A DNA stretch of 64,000 nt from Tropicimonas aquimaris (GTDB lineage: Bacteria > Pseudomonadota > Alphaproteobacteria > Rhodobacterales > Rhodobacteraceae). The translations under genes were made by a program, and so were the position numbers. Of this stretch, positions 18,374 to 27,021 are shown in pieces (the first letter of the stretch is position 1; the number at the start of each line of letters is the position of its first letter). Location: the NCBI RefSeq assembly GCF_042676185.1, contig NZ_JBHTJT010000008.1, positions 62,001 to 126,000 of the forward strand, given 5' to 3'. A model generated the notes under the pieces. The model searched no databases and was not told the DNA's origin. It saw only the letters and a list, made by a program, of their open reading frames with translations.

Positions 18374-19735
18374 ATGCAAAACAGCCAGAGGACGCCAGGG
18401 GTCGTGCCCGGACGACTCGATCAGGCCAGCTACAACCGGAATTTCGACGAGCTTCACCCGCCGCTTGACGCGCACGAGGCCCATGTCGCGGCGGACCGTT
18501 GCTACTTCTGTCACGACGCGCCCTGCGTTACGGCCTGCCCGACCGATATCGATATCCCGATGTTCATCCGGCAGATCCAGACCGGCACCCCGGACAACGC
18601 GGCCCGGACGATTCTGGAGCAGAACATCCTCGGCGGCATGTGCGCCCGTGTCTGCCCGACCGAGACGCTCTGCGAGGAAGTCTGCGTCCGGCAGGTGGCC
18701 GAGGGCAGCCCGGTGGAGATCGGCCAGCTTCAGCGCTACGCGACCGACCACCTCATGGAGCAGGGCATCCACCCCTTCACCCGCGCCGCCGAGACCGGCA
18801 AGCGCGTCGCCGTCGTCGGCGCCGGGCCGGCCGGGCTGTCCTGTGCCCACCGGCTGGCGATGCGCGGCCATGACGTGGTGATCTTCGACGCCCGCGAAAA
18901 GGCGGGCGGTCTCAACGAGTTCGGCATCGCCGCCTACAAGACGGTCGGGGATTACGCCTCCTTCGAGGTCGACTGGCTGCTGAAGATCGGCGGGATCGAG
19001 CTGCGGACCGGCATGAAGCTCGGCGAGAACCTGACACTGGACGAACTCCGCGAGGGTTTCGACGCCGTCTTCCTCGGCATCGGCCTGCCGGGGGTGAACG
19101 CCCTGCGGGTCGAGGGCGAGGCCCATGCCCATGTGCGCGACGCGGTGGATTTCATCGCCGAGCTGCGACAGGCCGAAGACCTCTCCAAGCTGCCCGTCGG
19201 CCGCGAGGTGGTGGTGATCGGCGGCGGCATGACCGCGGTGGACGCCGCGATCCAGAGCAAGCTGCTGGGCGCTGAGCATGTCACGATGGTCTACCGGCGC
19301 GGGCGCGAACGGCTCTCCGCCTCAACCTTCGAGCAGGAACTGGCGGCGGCGCGCGGCGTGCGGATCATCCTCAACGCCCAGCCCGTGGCCTTCAACAGCA
19401 CGGACGGGCAGACCGTGTCCTCCGTGACTTTCGCCTATACCGAAGACACGCCAAACGGCCTGCAGCCCTCCGAGGAGACCTTCACGCTGCCGGCCGACCA
19501 GGTTCTCAAGGCCATCGGACAGTCCCTCCAGGGCGTGCCCGGTGTGGTCGAGACCGAGGGCGGCAAGATCGTGGTGACCGGCCCGGGCCGCACCTCGCTC
19601 GACGGCGTCTGGGCCGGCGGCGACTGCGCCGCGGGCGGTGACGACCTGACGGTGACTGCGGTCGCCGATGGCCGCGACGCGGCCGAGGACATCCACCTGG
19701 CGCTGGTCGGCGAAGCCGCCGTCGCAGCCGAGTGA
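18374..19735 (+). CDS. preT: NAD-dependent dihydropyrimidine dehydrogenase subunit PreT
   Basis: This 453-residue flavoprotein feeds electrons from NADH to PreA for reduction of uracil/thymine to dihydropyrimidines. The N-terminus holds cysteines for iron-sulfur clusters (CYFCHDAPCVTACPTDID and GGMCARVCPTETLCEEVC), then an FAD Rossmann motif VAVVGAGPAGLSCA (about residue 150) and an NAD motif VVVIGGGMTAVDAA. The layout is that of the N-terminal half of mammalian DPD and the small subunit of glutamate synthase. ATG 18374 has AGGGG 9 bases upstream; an ATG at 18350 would add eight residues but is too close to its possible ribosome site. preA follows after 14 bases. Confidence 0.93.
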   Translation: MQNSQRTPGVVPGRLDQASYNRNFDELHPPLDAHEAHVAADRCYFCHDAPCVTACPTDIDIPMFIRQIQTGTPDNAARTILEQNILGGMCARVCPTETLCEEVCVRQVAEGSPVEIGQLQRYATDHLMEQGIHPFTRAAETGKRVAVVGAGPAGLSCAHRLAMRGHDVVIFDAREKAGGLNEFGIAAYKTVGDYASFEVDWLLKIGGIELRTGMKLGENLTLDELREGFDAVFLGIGLPGVNALRVEGEAHAHVRDAVDFIAELRQAEDLSKLPVGREVVVIGGGMTAVDAAIQSKLLGAEHVTMVYRRGRERLSASTFEQELAAARGVRIILNAQPVAFNSTDGQTVSSVTFAYTEDTPNGLQPSEETFTLPADQVLKAIGQSLQGVPGVVETEGGKIVVTGPGRTSLDGVWAGGDCAAGGDDLTVTAVADGRDAAEDIHLALVGEAAVAAE

Positions 19736-19749
19736 GGGAGATTTCACAG

Positions 19750-21057
19750 ATGGCAAATCTTGCGAGCGAATTCGTCGGCATCAAGTCGCCCAACCCGTTC
19801 TGGCTGGCCTCCGCCCCGCCGACCGACAAGGAATACAACGTTCGCCGCGCCTTCGAGGCCGGCTGGGGCGGCGTGGTCTGGAAGACCCTGGGCCAGGAAG
19901 GCCCGCCGATCGTCAACGTCAACGGTCCGCGCTACGGTGCCGTCTGGGGCGCCGACCGCCGCCTGCTCGGGCTCAACAACATCGAGCTGATCACCGACCG
20001 TCCGCTGGAGGTGAACCTCCGCGAGATCAAGGCGGTGAAGCGCGATTATCCCGACCGCGCCGTGGTGGTGAGCCTCATGGTCCCCTGCGAGGAGGAAGCC
20101 TGGAAGGCGATCCTGCCGGTGGTCGAGGAAACCGGCGCCGACGGGATCGAGCTGAACTTCGGCTGCCCGCACGGGATGGCGGAGCGCGGCATGGGCTCGG
20201 CGGTGGGGCAGGTGCCCGAGTACATCGAGATGGTGACCCGCTGGTGCAAGCAGAACACCCGGATGCCGGTGATCGTGAAGCTGACGCCCAACGTCACCAA
20301 CATCGTCTACCCGGCCGAGGCGGCAAAGCGCGGCGGGGCGGATGCGGTCAGCCTGATAAACACGATCAACTCGATCACCTCGGTCGACCTCGACGCGATG
20401 AGCCCGGAGCCGATGATCGACGGCAAGGGCACGCACGGCGGCTATTGCGGCCCGGCGGTGAAGCCGATCGCGCTCAACATGGTGGCCGAGATCGCCCGCA
20501 ACCCCAAAACCGCCGGCCTGCCGATCTCGGGCATCGGCGGCGTCACGACCTGGCGCGACGCGGCGGAGTTCATGGCGCTCGGCGCCGGCAACGTGCAGGT
20601 CTGCACCGCGGCGATGACCTATGGCTTCCGCATCGTGCAGGAGATGATTGCCGGGCTGTCCGCCTGGATGGACGAGAAGGGCTACACCTCGGTCGACGAG
20701 GTCGTCGGCCGCGCGGTGCCGAACGTCACCGACTGGCAGTTCCTGAACCTGAACTATATCACCAAGGCCGAGATCGACCAGGAGGCCTGCATCAAGTGCG
20801 GCCGTTGCTTCGCCGCCTGCGAGGACACCTCGCACCAGGCCATTGTGATGAAGGAAGGCCGCGTCTTCGAGGTCGATGACAGCGAATGCGTCGCCTGCAA
20901 CCTCTGCGTCAACGTCTGTCCGGTGGAGGGTTGCATCACCATGCGGCGGCTCGATGCCGGCGAGGTCGACCTGCGCACCGGAGAGAAGGTCCCGGCCGAG
21001 CCCGGTGACTGGACGACCCATCCCAACAACCCGCAAACGGCCTGCGCCGCCGAATGA
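19750..21057 (+). CDS. preA: NAD-dependent dihydropyrimidine dehydrogenase subunit PreA
   Basis: This 435-residue enzyme carries the FMN site that reduces uracil or thymine to 5,6-dihydro forms. The dihydroorotate-dehydrogenase-like barrel covers about residues 1-310 (ELNFGCPHG, IVKLTPNVTN, GIGGVTTWRDAAEF). The C-terminus has two ferredoxin-type 4Fe-4S motifs, CIKCGRCFAAC and CVACNLCVNVCPVEGC. The ATG at 19750 follows GAGGGAGA; a GTG 18 bases earlier is less likely. Together with PreT it forms the heterotetramer for step one of reductive pyrimidine breakdown. A hairpin terminator follows. Confidence 0.95.
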   Translation: MANLASEFVGIKSPNPFWLASAPPTDKEYNVRRAFEAGWGGVVWKTLGQEGPPIVNVNGPRYGAVWGADRRLLGLNNIELITDRPLEVNLREIKAVKRDYPDRAVVVSLMVPCEEEAWKAILPVVEETGADGIELNFGCPHGMAERGMGSAVGQVPEYIEMVTRWCKQNTRMPVIVKLTPNVTNIVYPAEAAKRGGADAVSLINTINSITSVDLDAMSPEPMIDGKGTHGGYCGPAVKPIALNMVAEIARNPKTAGLPISGIGGVTTWRDAAEFMALGAGNVQVCTAAMTYGFRIVQEMIAGLSAWMDEKGYTSVDEVVGRAVPNVTDWQFLNLNYITKAEIDQEACIKCGRCFAACEDTSHQAIVMKEGRVFEVDDSECVACNLCVNVCPVEGCITMRRLDAGEVDLRTGEKVPAEPGDWTTHPNNPQTACAAE

Positions 21058-21082
21058 GGGTCTGACATGGTGGGATATTCAG

Positions 21083-21112
21083 CGGGGCGCTTCGGCGCCC
21101 CGTTCTCGTTTG
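21083..21112 (+). terminator. Terminator after preTA
   Basis: CGGGGCGC and GCGCCCCG form a perfect 8-base stem closed by a TTCG tetraloop (21083-21102), followed by a short T-rich tail TTCTCGTTT. It sits between preA and the convergent rutR. Confidence 0.8.
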
Positions 21113-21119
21113 CCGGGGC

Positions 21120-21758
21120 TCAGGGCGTGAGCAGCTTGGTGAAGAGCGCCACCAGGTAACGTTCGGCTTCGGGAAAGGGGTCCGAGCCCTCGTCTCCCAG
21201 AACGGTGCGCACCTGCACGTCGAAATCCGCGTAGTGCTGGGTCAGCGACCAGATCGAGAAGATCAGATGATAGGGGTGCACCTCGGCGATCCGCCCGGCG
21301 GCGATCCAGCCCCGGATCACCTCGACCTTCTCGTCGACCAGCGGTTTCAGCACCGTGCCCAGGGTATCGCCCAGATGCGGGCCGCCCTGCAGCACCTCGT
21401 TGGCGAAGATCCGGCTTTCGCGCGGCATCTCGCGACTCATCTCCAGCTTGCGCCGCACGTAGCCCAGGATCTCCGACACCGGATCGCCCTGCGGATCGAG
21501 CGTGCGCAGCGGGTCGAGCCAGACGTCGAGCAGCGTCGACAGGAGCGCCAGGTGCATCGTTTCCTTGGTCGGGAAGTAGTAGAGCAGGTTGGGCTTGGAG
21601 AGGCCCGCCGCCTGCGCGATCTCGTCCACGGTCGCGCCGCGGAAGCCCTTAGAAGAAAAGACATCCAGGGCCGCGTCAAGGATGGCCTTGTGGTTGCGAC
21701 GCTGGATGCGGGTGCGGGGCTCGCTCGGGATTCGGGGCGGAGACTTCTCTGAATTCAT
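21120..21758 (-). CDS. rutR: TetR-family pyrimidine regulator RutR
   Basis: This 212-residue TetR-type repressor has an N-terminal helix-turn-helix (about residues 28-72, TVDEIAQAAGLSKPNLLYYFPTKE) and a ligand domain. The LLYYFPTKE stretch, the KLEMSREMPRESRIFANEVLQGGP segment and IFSIWSLTQHYADFDVQV match E. coli RutR, which binds uracil or thymine and lets go of DNA. It lies divergent from the aminotransferase, and a RutR-type operator lies between them. In E. coli RutR controls the Rut pathway; here it is embedded in the reductive pathway genes. Confidence 0.93.
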   Translation of the reverse strand: MNSEKSPPRIPSEPRTRIQRRNHKAILDAALDVFSSKGFRGATVDEIAQAAGLSKPNLLYYFPTKETMHLALLSTLLDVWLDPLRTLDPQGDPVSEILGYVRRKLEMSREMPRESRIFANEVLQGGPHLGDTLGTVLKPLVDEKVEVIRGWIAAGRIAEVHPYHLIFSIWSLTQHYADFDVQVRTVLGDEGSDPFPEAERYLVALFTKLLTP

Positions 21759-21869
21759 GCGTCGCTCAAGTTTCCATCAAACTGCCTGCAAAAACGGGAG
21801 TCCTGTGAGGCATCTGACTGCGTTTCGTGCCCCGCGCTTGACTGCCCCCCGACCCGTGGTAGCGTGTTC

Positions 21870-21885
21870 CTGACCATTTGGTCAA
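21870..21885. promoter_or_regulatory. RutR operator
   Basis: CTGACCATTTGGTCAA has perfect TGACCA/TGGTCA half sites around a TT centre and matches the known RutR consensus TTGACCAnnTGGTCAA at all but the first base. It lies between the rutR start (21758) and the aminotransferase start (21934), so it can regulate both. Confidence 0.85.
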
Positions 21886-21933
21886 ACAAACAAGCTCGCA
21901 CCCCGCAAGAAGGGCAGCCAGCAGGGAGACAAC

Positions 21934-23259
21934 ATGGCGCTCGATCGCAACCCCGCACCAAACGATCTCAGTGCGTTCTGGATGCCGTTCACTGCAAACC
22001 GCCAGTTCAAGCAGGCCCCGCGCATGTTCGTGGCTGCCGAGGGTATGCATTACACCACAGACGACGGCCGCCAGGTTCTGGACGGTACCGCCGGCCTCTG
22101 GTGCTGCAACGCCGGTCACCGCCGCCCGAAGATCGTCGAGGCGATCCAGGCACAGGCGGCCGAGCTGGACTATGCACCGGCCTTCCAGATGGGCCACCCC
22201 AAGGCGTTCGAGCTCGCCTCCGCAGTGCGGGACATGGCGCCCGAGCCCTTCGAACATGTGTTCTTCACCAACTCCGGGTCCGAATCCGTCGAGACCGCGC
22301 TGAAGATCGCGCTCGCCTATCACCGTGCCCGCGGCGAGGGGCAGCGCACCCGCCTGATCGGCCGCGAGCGCGGCTACCACGGTGTCAACTTCGGCGGGAT
22401 CTCCGTCGGCGGCATCGTCAACAACCGCAAGGTCTTCGGCACCCTCCTGAACGGGGTGGACCATCTGCCGGCGACGCATCTTACTGAAAACGCCATGACC
22501 CGCGGCCAGCCGGAACACGGCGCGCATCTGGCCGACGAACTGGAGCGGATCTGCGCGCTGCATGGCGGCGAGACCATCGCCGCGGTGATCGTGGAACCGA
22601 TGGCCGGCTCGACCGGCGTGCTGCTGCCGCCCAAGGGGTACCTTGAGCGCTTGCGCGAGATCTGCACCCGGCACGGCATCCTGCTGATCTTCGACGAGGT
22701 GATTACCGGGTTCGGCCGGCTCGGGTCGTCCTTCGCCGCGGAGCATTTCGGGGTGATGCCGGACCTCATCACCTGCGCGAAGGGGCTGACCAACGGGGTG
22801 ATCCCGATGGGCGCGGTGCTGGCCACGGGCCAGATCCACGACGCCTTCATGACCGGCCCGGAGCACATGATCGAGCTGTTCCACGGCTACACCTATTCCG
22901 GCAACCCGATCGCCTCGGCCGCCGGCCTCGCCACGCTCGAGACCTATCGCGAGGAAGGGCTGTTCCAGCGGGCGGCGGATCTTGCGCCCTACTGGGAGGA
23001 CGCCCTGCATTCGCTGGCCGATTGCCGGCATGTCGTCGAACTCCGCAACATGGGGCTGATCGGGGCGATCGAGCTGGAGCCGATCGCCGGCGCGCCGACC
23101 AAGCGGGCCTTCAGCGCCTTCCTCGATGCCTATGACAAGGGGTGCCTGATCCGGACCACCGGCGACATCATCGCGCTCAGCCCGCCGCTGATCATCGAGA
23201 AGCCGCATGTCGACCAGCTCGTCGGCACGCTGCGCGATGTGCTGAACGCGCTGGACTGA
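21934..23259 (+). CDS. Class III omega-aminotransferase (probable beta-alanine--pyruvate)
   Basis: This 441-residue PLP enzyme belongs to the fold-I, class III aminotransferases. Visible motifs are FTNSGSESVETALKIA, the PLP-contacting DEVITGFGRLG, and the Schiff-base Lys283 in TCAKGLTNG. The N-terminal FWMPFTANRQFK and GTAGLWCCNAGH match omega-amino acid:pyruvate transaminases. In this cluster the expected reaction is beta-alanine (or beta-aminoisobutyrate) plus pyruvate to malonate semialdehyde and alanine, the last step of reductive pyrimidine breakdown. AGGGAGA lies before the start. The RutR operator is just upstream. Confidence 0.9.
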   Translation: MALDRNPAPNDLSAFWMPFTANRQFKQAPRMFVAAEGMHYTTDDGRQVLDGTAGLWCCNAGHRRPKIVEAIQAQAAELDYAPAFQMGHPKAFELASAVRDMAPEPFEHVFFTNSGSESVETALKIALAYHRARGEGQRTRLIGRERGYHGVNFGGISVGGIVNNRKVFGTLLNGVDHLPATHLTENAMTRGQPEHGAHLADELERICALHGGETIAAVIVEPMAGSTGVLLPPKGYLERLREICTRHGILLIFDEVITGFGRLGSSFAAEHFGVMPDLITCAKGLTNGVIPMGAVLATGQIHDAFMTGPEHMIELFHGYTYSGNPIASAAGLATLETYREEGLFQRAADLAPYWEDALHSLADCRHVVELRNMGLIGAIELEPIAGAPTKRAFSAFLDAYDKGCLIRTTGDIIALSPPLIIEKPHVDQLVGTLRDVLNALD

Positions 23260-23269
23260 GGCGGGCGCG

Positions 23270-23665
23270 GTGACCGAGCGGGTGAAAGAAGGGCAGGCGA
23301 TGGTGCGGCAGATGGCGCCGCGCCTCGTGCCGGGCCATTTCGCCTTTCGCACGCTCCTCGATCCGGATGAGCTGGCCGAGGTCCTGCCGCGCGCGCAGGG
23401 CATGTTCCGCGAGGCCGAGGGGATCTCGGTGATCGTGCCGGTGCCGCCCGGCGCGCCCCTCGCGATGCGACAGATCACGCTGGAGGTGCATTCCGCCCTC
23501 GACGGCGTCGGGCTGACCGCAGCGGTATCAGGGGCGTTCGCCGCCCTTGGCATCCCCTGCAACATGGTGGCCGCCCACCACCACGACCATGTCTTCGTGC
23601 CCGAGGACCAGGCCGAGGCAGCGCTCGACGCGTTGCGCGCCCTGGCCGAGGGCGCGAGTTCGTAG
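23270..23665 (+). CDS. Small ACT-type domain protein in the pyrimidine cluster
   Basis: This 131-residue protein lies 10 bases after the aminotransferase. The second half (ITLEVHSALDGVGLTAAVSGAFAALGIPCNMVAAHHHDHVFV) has the beta-alpha-beta pattern and 'left-handed' strand sequence of an ACT-like small-molecule-binding domain, comparable to bacterial ACT_7/CASTOR-type proteins. No catalytic residues are evident, although an HHHDH cluster could bind metal. Its tight position between aminotransferase and amidohydrolase suggests a sensor or accessory role for a pyrimidine-pathway intermediate. That role is inference. An in-frame ATG at 23300 is an alternative start. Confidence 0.75.
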   Translation: MTERVKEGQAMVRQMAPRLVPGHFAFRTLLDPDELAEVLPRAQGMFREAEGISVIVPVPPGAPLAMRQITLEVHSALDGVGLTAAVSGAFAALGIPCNMVAAHHHDHVFVPEDQAEAALDALRALAEGASS

Positions 23666-23683
23666 CGAAGAACGGAGAATGAG

Positions 23684-24934
23684 ATGCCTGCACCTGGCGC
23701 GAACCTGAAGATCAACGGCACCCGCCTTTGGGACTCGATCATGGAAATGGCAAAGATCGGCCCTGGCGTGGCGGGCGGCAACAACCGCCAGACCCTGACC
23801 GATGCCGATGCCGCGGGCCGCGCGCTGTTCCAGAAATGGTGCGACGAGGCGGGGCTGACCATGGGCGTCGACAAGATGGGCACCATGTTCGCCACCCGCG
23901 CGGGCGAGGATCCGGACGCGCTGCCCGTCTACGTGGGCAGCCACCTGGACACCCAGCCGACGGGCGGCAAGTACGACGGCGTGCTCGGCGTGCTGGGCGC
24001 GCTCGAGGCGGTGCGGACGATGAACGACCTCGGCATCAAGACAAAACACCCGATCGTGGTGGTGAACTGGACCAACGAGGAGGGCGCGCGCTTTGCCCCC
24101 GCCATGCTGGCCTCCGGCGTTTTCGCCGGGGTGCACACGCTTGACTACGCCTACGACCGCGAGGACCTCGAGGGCATGAAGTTCGGCGACGAGCTGAAGC
24201 GGATCGGCTGGGTCGGCGACGAGGAAGTCGGCGCGCGCAAGATGCACGCCTATTACGAGCTGCACATCGAGCAGGGGCCGATCCTCGAGGCCGAGGGCAA
24301 GGACATCGGCGTCGTGACCCATTGCCAGGGCCTCTGGTGGCTGGAGTTCAGCCTCACCGGCAAGGAGGCGCATACCGGCTCCACGCCGATGGCAATGCGG
24401 GTGAACGCGGGGCTTGCCATGAGCCGGATCTTCGAGATGGTGCAGGAGGTCACGATGGCCGCGCAGCCCGATGCTGTGGGCGGCGTGGGGCAGGTGACGT
24501 TCAGCCCCAACTCTCGCAACGTGCTGCCGGGCAAGGTGGTCTTCACCGTCGACATCCGCACCGTCGACCAGGCCAAGCTCGACGGGATGCGCGACACGAT
24601 CGAGGCCCGCGCGGCGGAGATCTGCGAGGAGCTCGGCGTCGGCTGCGCCGTGGAGCGCGTGGGCCATTTCGACCCGGTCACCTTCACGCCGGAGCTGGTG
24701 GAGAACGTCCGCGCCGCGGCGGAGCGGCTGGGCTACTCGCACATGAACCTGGTCTCCGGCGCCGGCCACGATGCCTGTTGGGCAGCGAAGGTGGCGCCGA
24801 CGACGATGGTGATGTGTCCCTGCGTCGGCGGGCTGTCGCACAACGAGGCCGAGGAGATCACGCCGGACTGGGCCGCCGCCGGGGCGGAAGTGCTCTGCCA
24901 CGCGGTGCTGGAGACGGCGGAGATCGTGGAGTGA
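23684..24934 (+). CDS. M20-family amidohydrolase, probable beta-ureidopropionase
   Basis: This 416-residue zinc enzyme belongs to the carbamoyl-amidohydrolase branch of the M20 peptidases (N-carbamoyl-beta-alanine, allantoate and N-carbamoyl-L-amino acid hydrolases). Metal-binding motifs are VGSHLDTQPTGGKYDG and NWTNEEGARF, and the dimerisation lid GKEAHTGSTPM holds the substrate-bridging His. By position it should split N-carbamoyl-beta-alanine to beta-alanine, CO2 and ammonia, the third step of the pathway. GGAGAATGAG precedes the start. Substrate choice within the family cannot be settled by motif alone. Confidence 0.9.
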   Translation: MPAPGANLKINGTRLWDSIMEMAKIGPGVAGGNNRQTLTDADAAGRALFQKWCDEAGLTMGVDKMGTMFATRAGEDPDALPVYVGSHLDTQPTGGKYDGVLGVLGALEAVRTMNDLGIKTKHPIVVVNWTNEEGARFAPAMLASGVFAGVHTLDYAYDREDLEGMKFGDELKRIGWVGDEEVGARKMHAYYELHIEQGPILEAEGKDIGVVTHCQGLWWLEFSLTGKEAHTGSTPMAMRVNAGLAMSRIFEMVQEVTMAAQPDAVGGVGQVTFSPNSRNVLPGKVVFTVDIRTVDQAKLDGMRDTIEARAAEICEELGVGCAVERVGHFDPVTFTPELVENVRAAAERLGYSHMNLVSGAGHDACWAAKVAPTTMVMCPCVGGLSHNEAEEITPDWAAAGAEVLCHAVLETAEIVE

Positions 24935-25039
24935 AACGGCGCGGCCGGGGGCGCTGCCCCCGGTCCCCCGGGATATTTTGCAACAGATGATGCGGGAGCC
25001 GTGCAAAAGTGGCGCGGCAGCTCGACAGGGAGACAGACC

Positions 25040-26491
25040 ATGACCACTCTCATCAAGAACGGAACCATCGTCACCGCCGATCTGACCTACAAGGCGGATG
25101 TGCTGGTGGACGGCGGCAAGATCGTGGAGATCGGGCCGGACCTGAAGGGCGACGAGGTGCTCGACGCCACCGGCTGCTACGTGATGCCGGGCGGGATCGA
25201 CCCGCACACCCATCTCGAGATGCCTTTCATGGGCACCTATTCGAGCGACAATTTCGACAGCGGCACCCGTGCCGCGCTGTCGGGCGGCACCACGATGGTG
25301 GTCGATTTCGCCCTGCCGAGCCCGGAGCAGGGGCTGCTCGATGCGCTCAAGATGTGGGACAACAAGTCGACCCGCGCGCATTGCGACTATTCCTTCCACA
25401 TGGCGATCACCTGGTGGAGCGAGCAGGTCTTCAACGAGATGGAGGAAGTGGTGAAGCGCGGCATCACCACCTTCAAGCATTTCATGGCCTACAAGGGCGC
25501 GCTGATGGTCAATGACGACGAGCTCTATGCCTCGTTCCAGCGCTGCGCCGAGCTGGGGGCCATTCCGCTGGTCCATGCCGAGAACGGCGACGTCGTGGCC
25601 GAACTCTCCGCGCGGCTGCTGGCCGAAGGCAATACAGGCCCCGAGGCACATGCCTATTCTCGCCCGCCGCAGGTGGAAGGCGAGGCCACGAACCGCGCCA
25701 TCATGATCGCCGACATGGCCGGCGTGCCGCTCTACGTCGTGCACACCTCCTGCGAGGAGAGCCACGAGGCGATCCGGCGGGCGCGGATGCAGGGGAAGCG
25801 CGTCTGGGGCGAGCCGCTGATCCAGCACCTGACTCTGGACGAGAGCGAGTATTCCAACCCCGATTGGGACCACGCCGCGCGGCGCGTGATGTCGCCGCCG
25901 TTCCGCAACAAGCAGCACCAGGACTCGCTCTGGGCCGGGCTGCAGTCGGGCTCGCTCTCGGTCGTGGCGACGGACCATTGCGCCTTCACCACGGAGCAGA
26001 AGCGCTTCGGCGTGGGCGATTTCACCAAGATCCCTAATGGCACCGGGGGCCTGGAGGATCGGATGCCGATGCTCTGGACCCATGGCGTCGGCACCGGGCG
26101 GCTGACGCCGAACGAATTCGTCGCCGTCACTTCAACGAACATCGCCAAGATCCTGAATTGCTACCCGAAAAAGGGCGCGATCATGGTGGGGGCGGACGCC
26201 GATATCGTGGTTTGGGACCCGGAGAAGACCAAGACCATCTCGGCCAGCACCCAGCAGTCGGCGATCGATTACAACGTCTTCGAGGGCAAGGAGGTGAAGG
26301 GCCTGCCGCGCTACACGCTCACCCGTGGCCGCGTGGCCGTGGTCGATGGCGAGGTGAAGCCCAAGGAAGGCCACGGCGAGTTCGTGGCCCGCGAGCCGAA
26401 CGGCACCGTCAACAAGGCGCTGTCCACTTGGAAGGAACTGACCGCGCCACGGCCCGTGGAGCGGTCCGGCATTCCGGCGAGCGGGGTGTGA
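25040..26491 (+). CDS. hydA: Dihydropyrimidinase
   Basis: This 483-residue cyclic amidohydrolase opens dihydrouracil to N-carbamoyl-beta-alanine. The TIM-barrel metal site is visible: GGIDPHTHLEMPF supplies the first two histidines, FKHFMAYKGAL the carboxylated lysine and substrate Tyr, PLVHAENGD a further His, and VVATDHCAF the catalytic Asp. Length matches the D-hydantoinase/dihydropyrimidinase family. The ATG at 25040 follows AGGGAGA; an upstream in-frame ATG lacks a ribosome site. It is the second enzyme of the pathway in this island. Confidence 0.95.
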   Translation: MTTLIKNGTIVTADLTYKADVLVDGGKIVEIGPDLKGDEVLDATGCYVMPGGIDPHTHLEMPFMGTYSSDNFDSGTRAALSGGTTMVVDFALPSPEQGLLDALKMWDNKSTRAHCDYSFHMAITWWSEQVFNEMEEVVKRGITTFKHFMAYKGALMVNDDELYASFQRCAELGAIPLVHAENGDVVAELSARLLAEGNTGPEAHAYSRPPQVEGEATNRAIMIADMAGVPLYVVHTSCEESHEAIRRARMQGKRVWGEPLIQHLTLDESEYSNPDWDHAARRVMSPPFRNKQHQDSLWAGLQSGSLSVVATDHCAFTTEQKRFGVGDFTKIPNGTGGLEDRMPMLWTHGVGTGRLTPNEFVAVTSTNIAKILNCYPKKGAIMVGADADIVVWDPEKTKTISASTQQSAIDYNVFEGKEVKGLPRYTLTRGRVAVVDGEVKPKEGHGEFVAREPNGTVNKALSTWKELTAPRPVERSGIPASGV

Positions 26492-26546
26492 TGGCGAAAG
26501 CACTCCCATCCGGCCTTCCGCGCTCCTGCCGGAGCGCGGCGCAGGG

Positions 26547-26969
26547 ATGACCGGAATCGCGGCGATCTCGGGCGTGCTGGAATCGGCGGTCTATGTCGAC
26601 GACCTCGACGCGGCCGAGGCCTTCTACGGGGAGACCCTGGGCCTGCCTCGTATCGTCCGGGTCGACGGCCGGCACGTCTTCTTCCGCTGCGGCGCGGGCG
26701 TTGTGCTGACCTTCATCCCAGAGGTCACCCGCGTCCCGCCAGCGGACGGCGCGCTGCCGGTGCCGCCGCACGGGGCGGCCGGCGCGGGGCACATCTGCTT
26801 CGCGGTGGCGCCATCCGAGATGGACGCCATGCGTGCGGGCCTCGAGACCGCCGGAATCGAGATCGAGGCGGATTTCGCTTGGCCGAATGGCGCACGGTCG
26901 ATCTACGTTCGGGATCCGGCTGGAAACAGCGTAGAATTTTCCGAACCACACCTGTGGGGCGGGACATGA
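26547..26969 (+). CDS. VOC-family (glyoxalase-like) protein
   Basis: This 140-residue protein shows two beta-alpha-beta-beta-beta modules: LESAVYVDDLDAAEAFYGETLGLPRI, then GAGHICFAVAPSEMDAMRAGLETAGIEIE, ending RSIYVRDPAGNSVEFSEPHLW. The last segment is the classic vicinal oxygen chelate C-terminus with a metal-binding Glu. Candidate ligands include the His in GHICF. It sits 55 bases after hydA and 52 bases before the ABC ATPase, so it may belong to the same transcript, yet no step of the known pathway needs a VOC enzyme. Role unknown. Confidence 0.85.
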   Translation: MTGIAAISGVLESAVYVDDLDAAEAFYGETLGLPRIVRVDGRHVFFRCGAGVVLTFIPEVTRVPPADGALPVPPHGAAGAGHICFAVAPSEMDAMRAGLETAGIEIEADFAWPNGARSIYVRDPAGNSVEFSEPHLWGGT

Positions 26970-27021
26970 CAAAAAGAGGATCCGCCATCAATGTCGGACC
27001 ACAGAAGCAGCGGCGAGGGAC

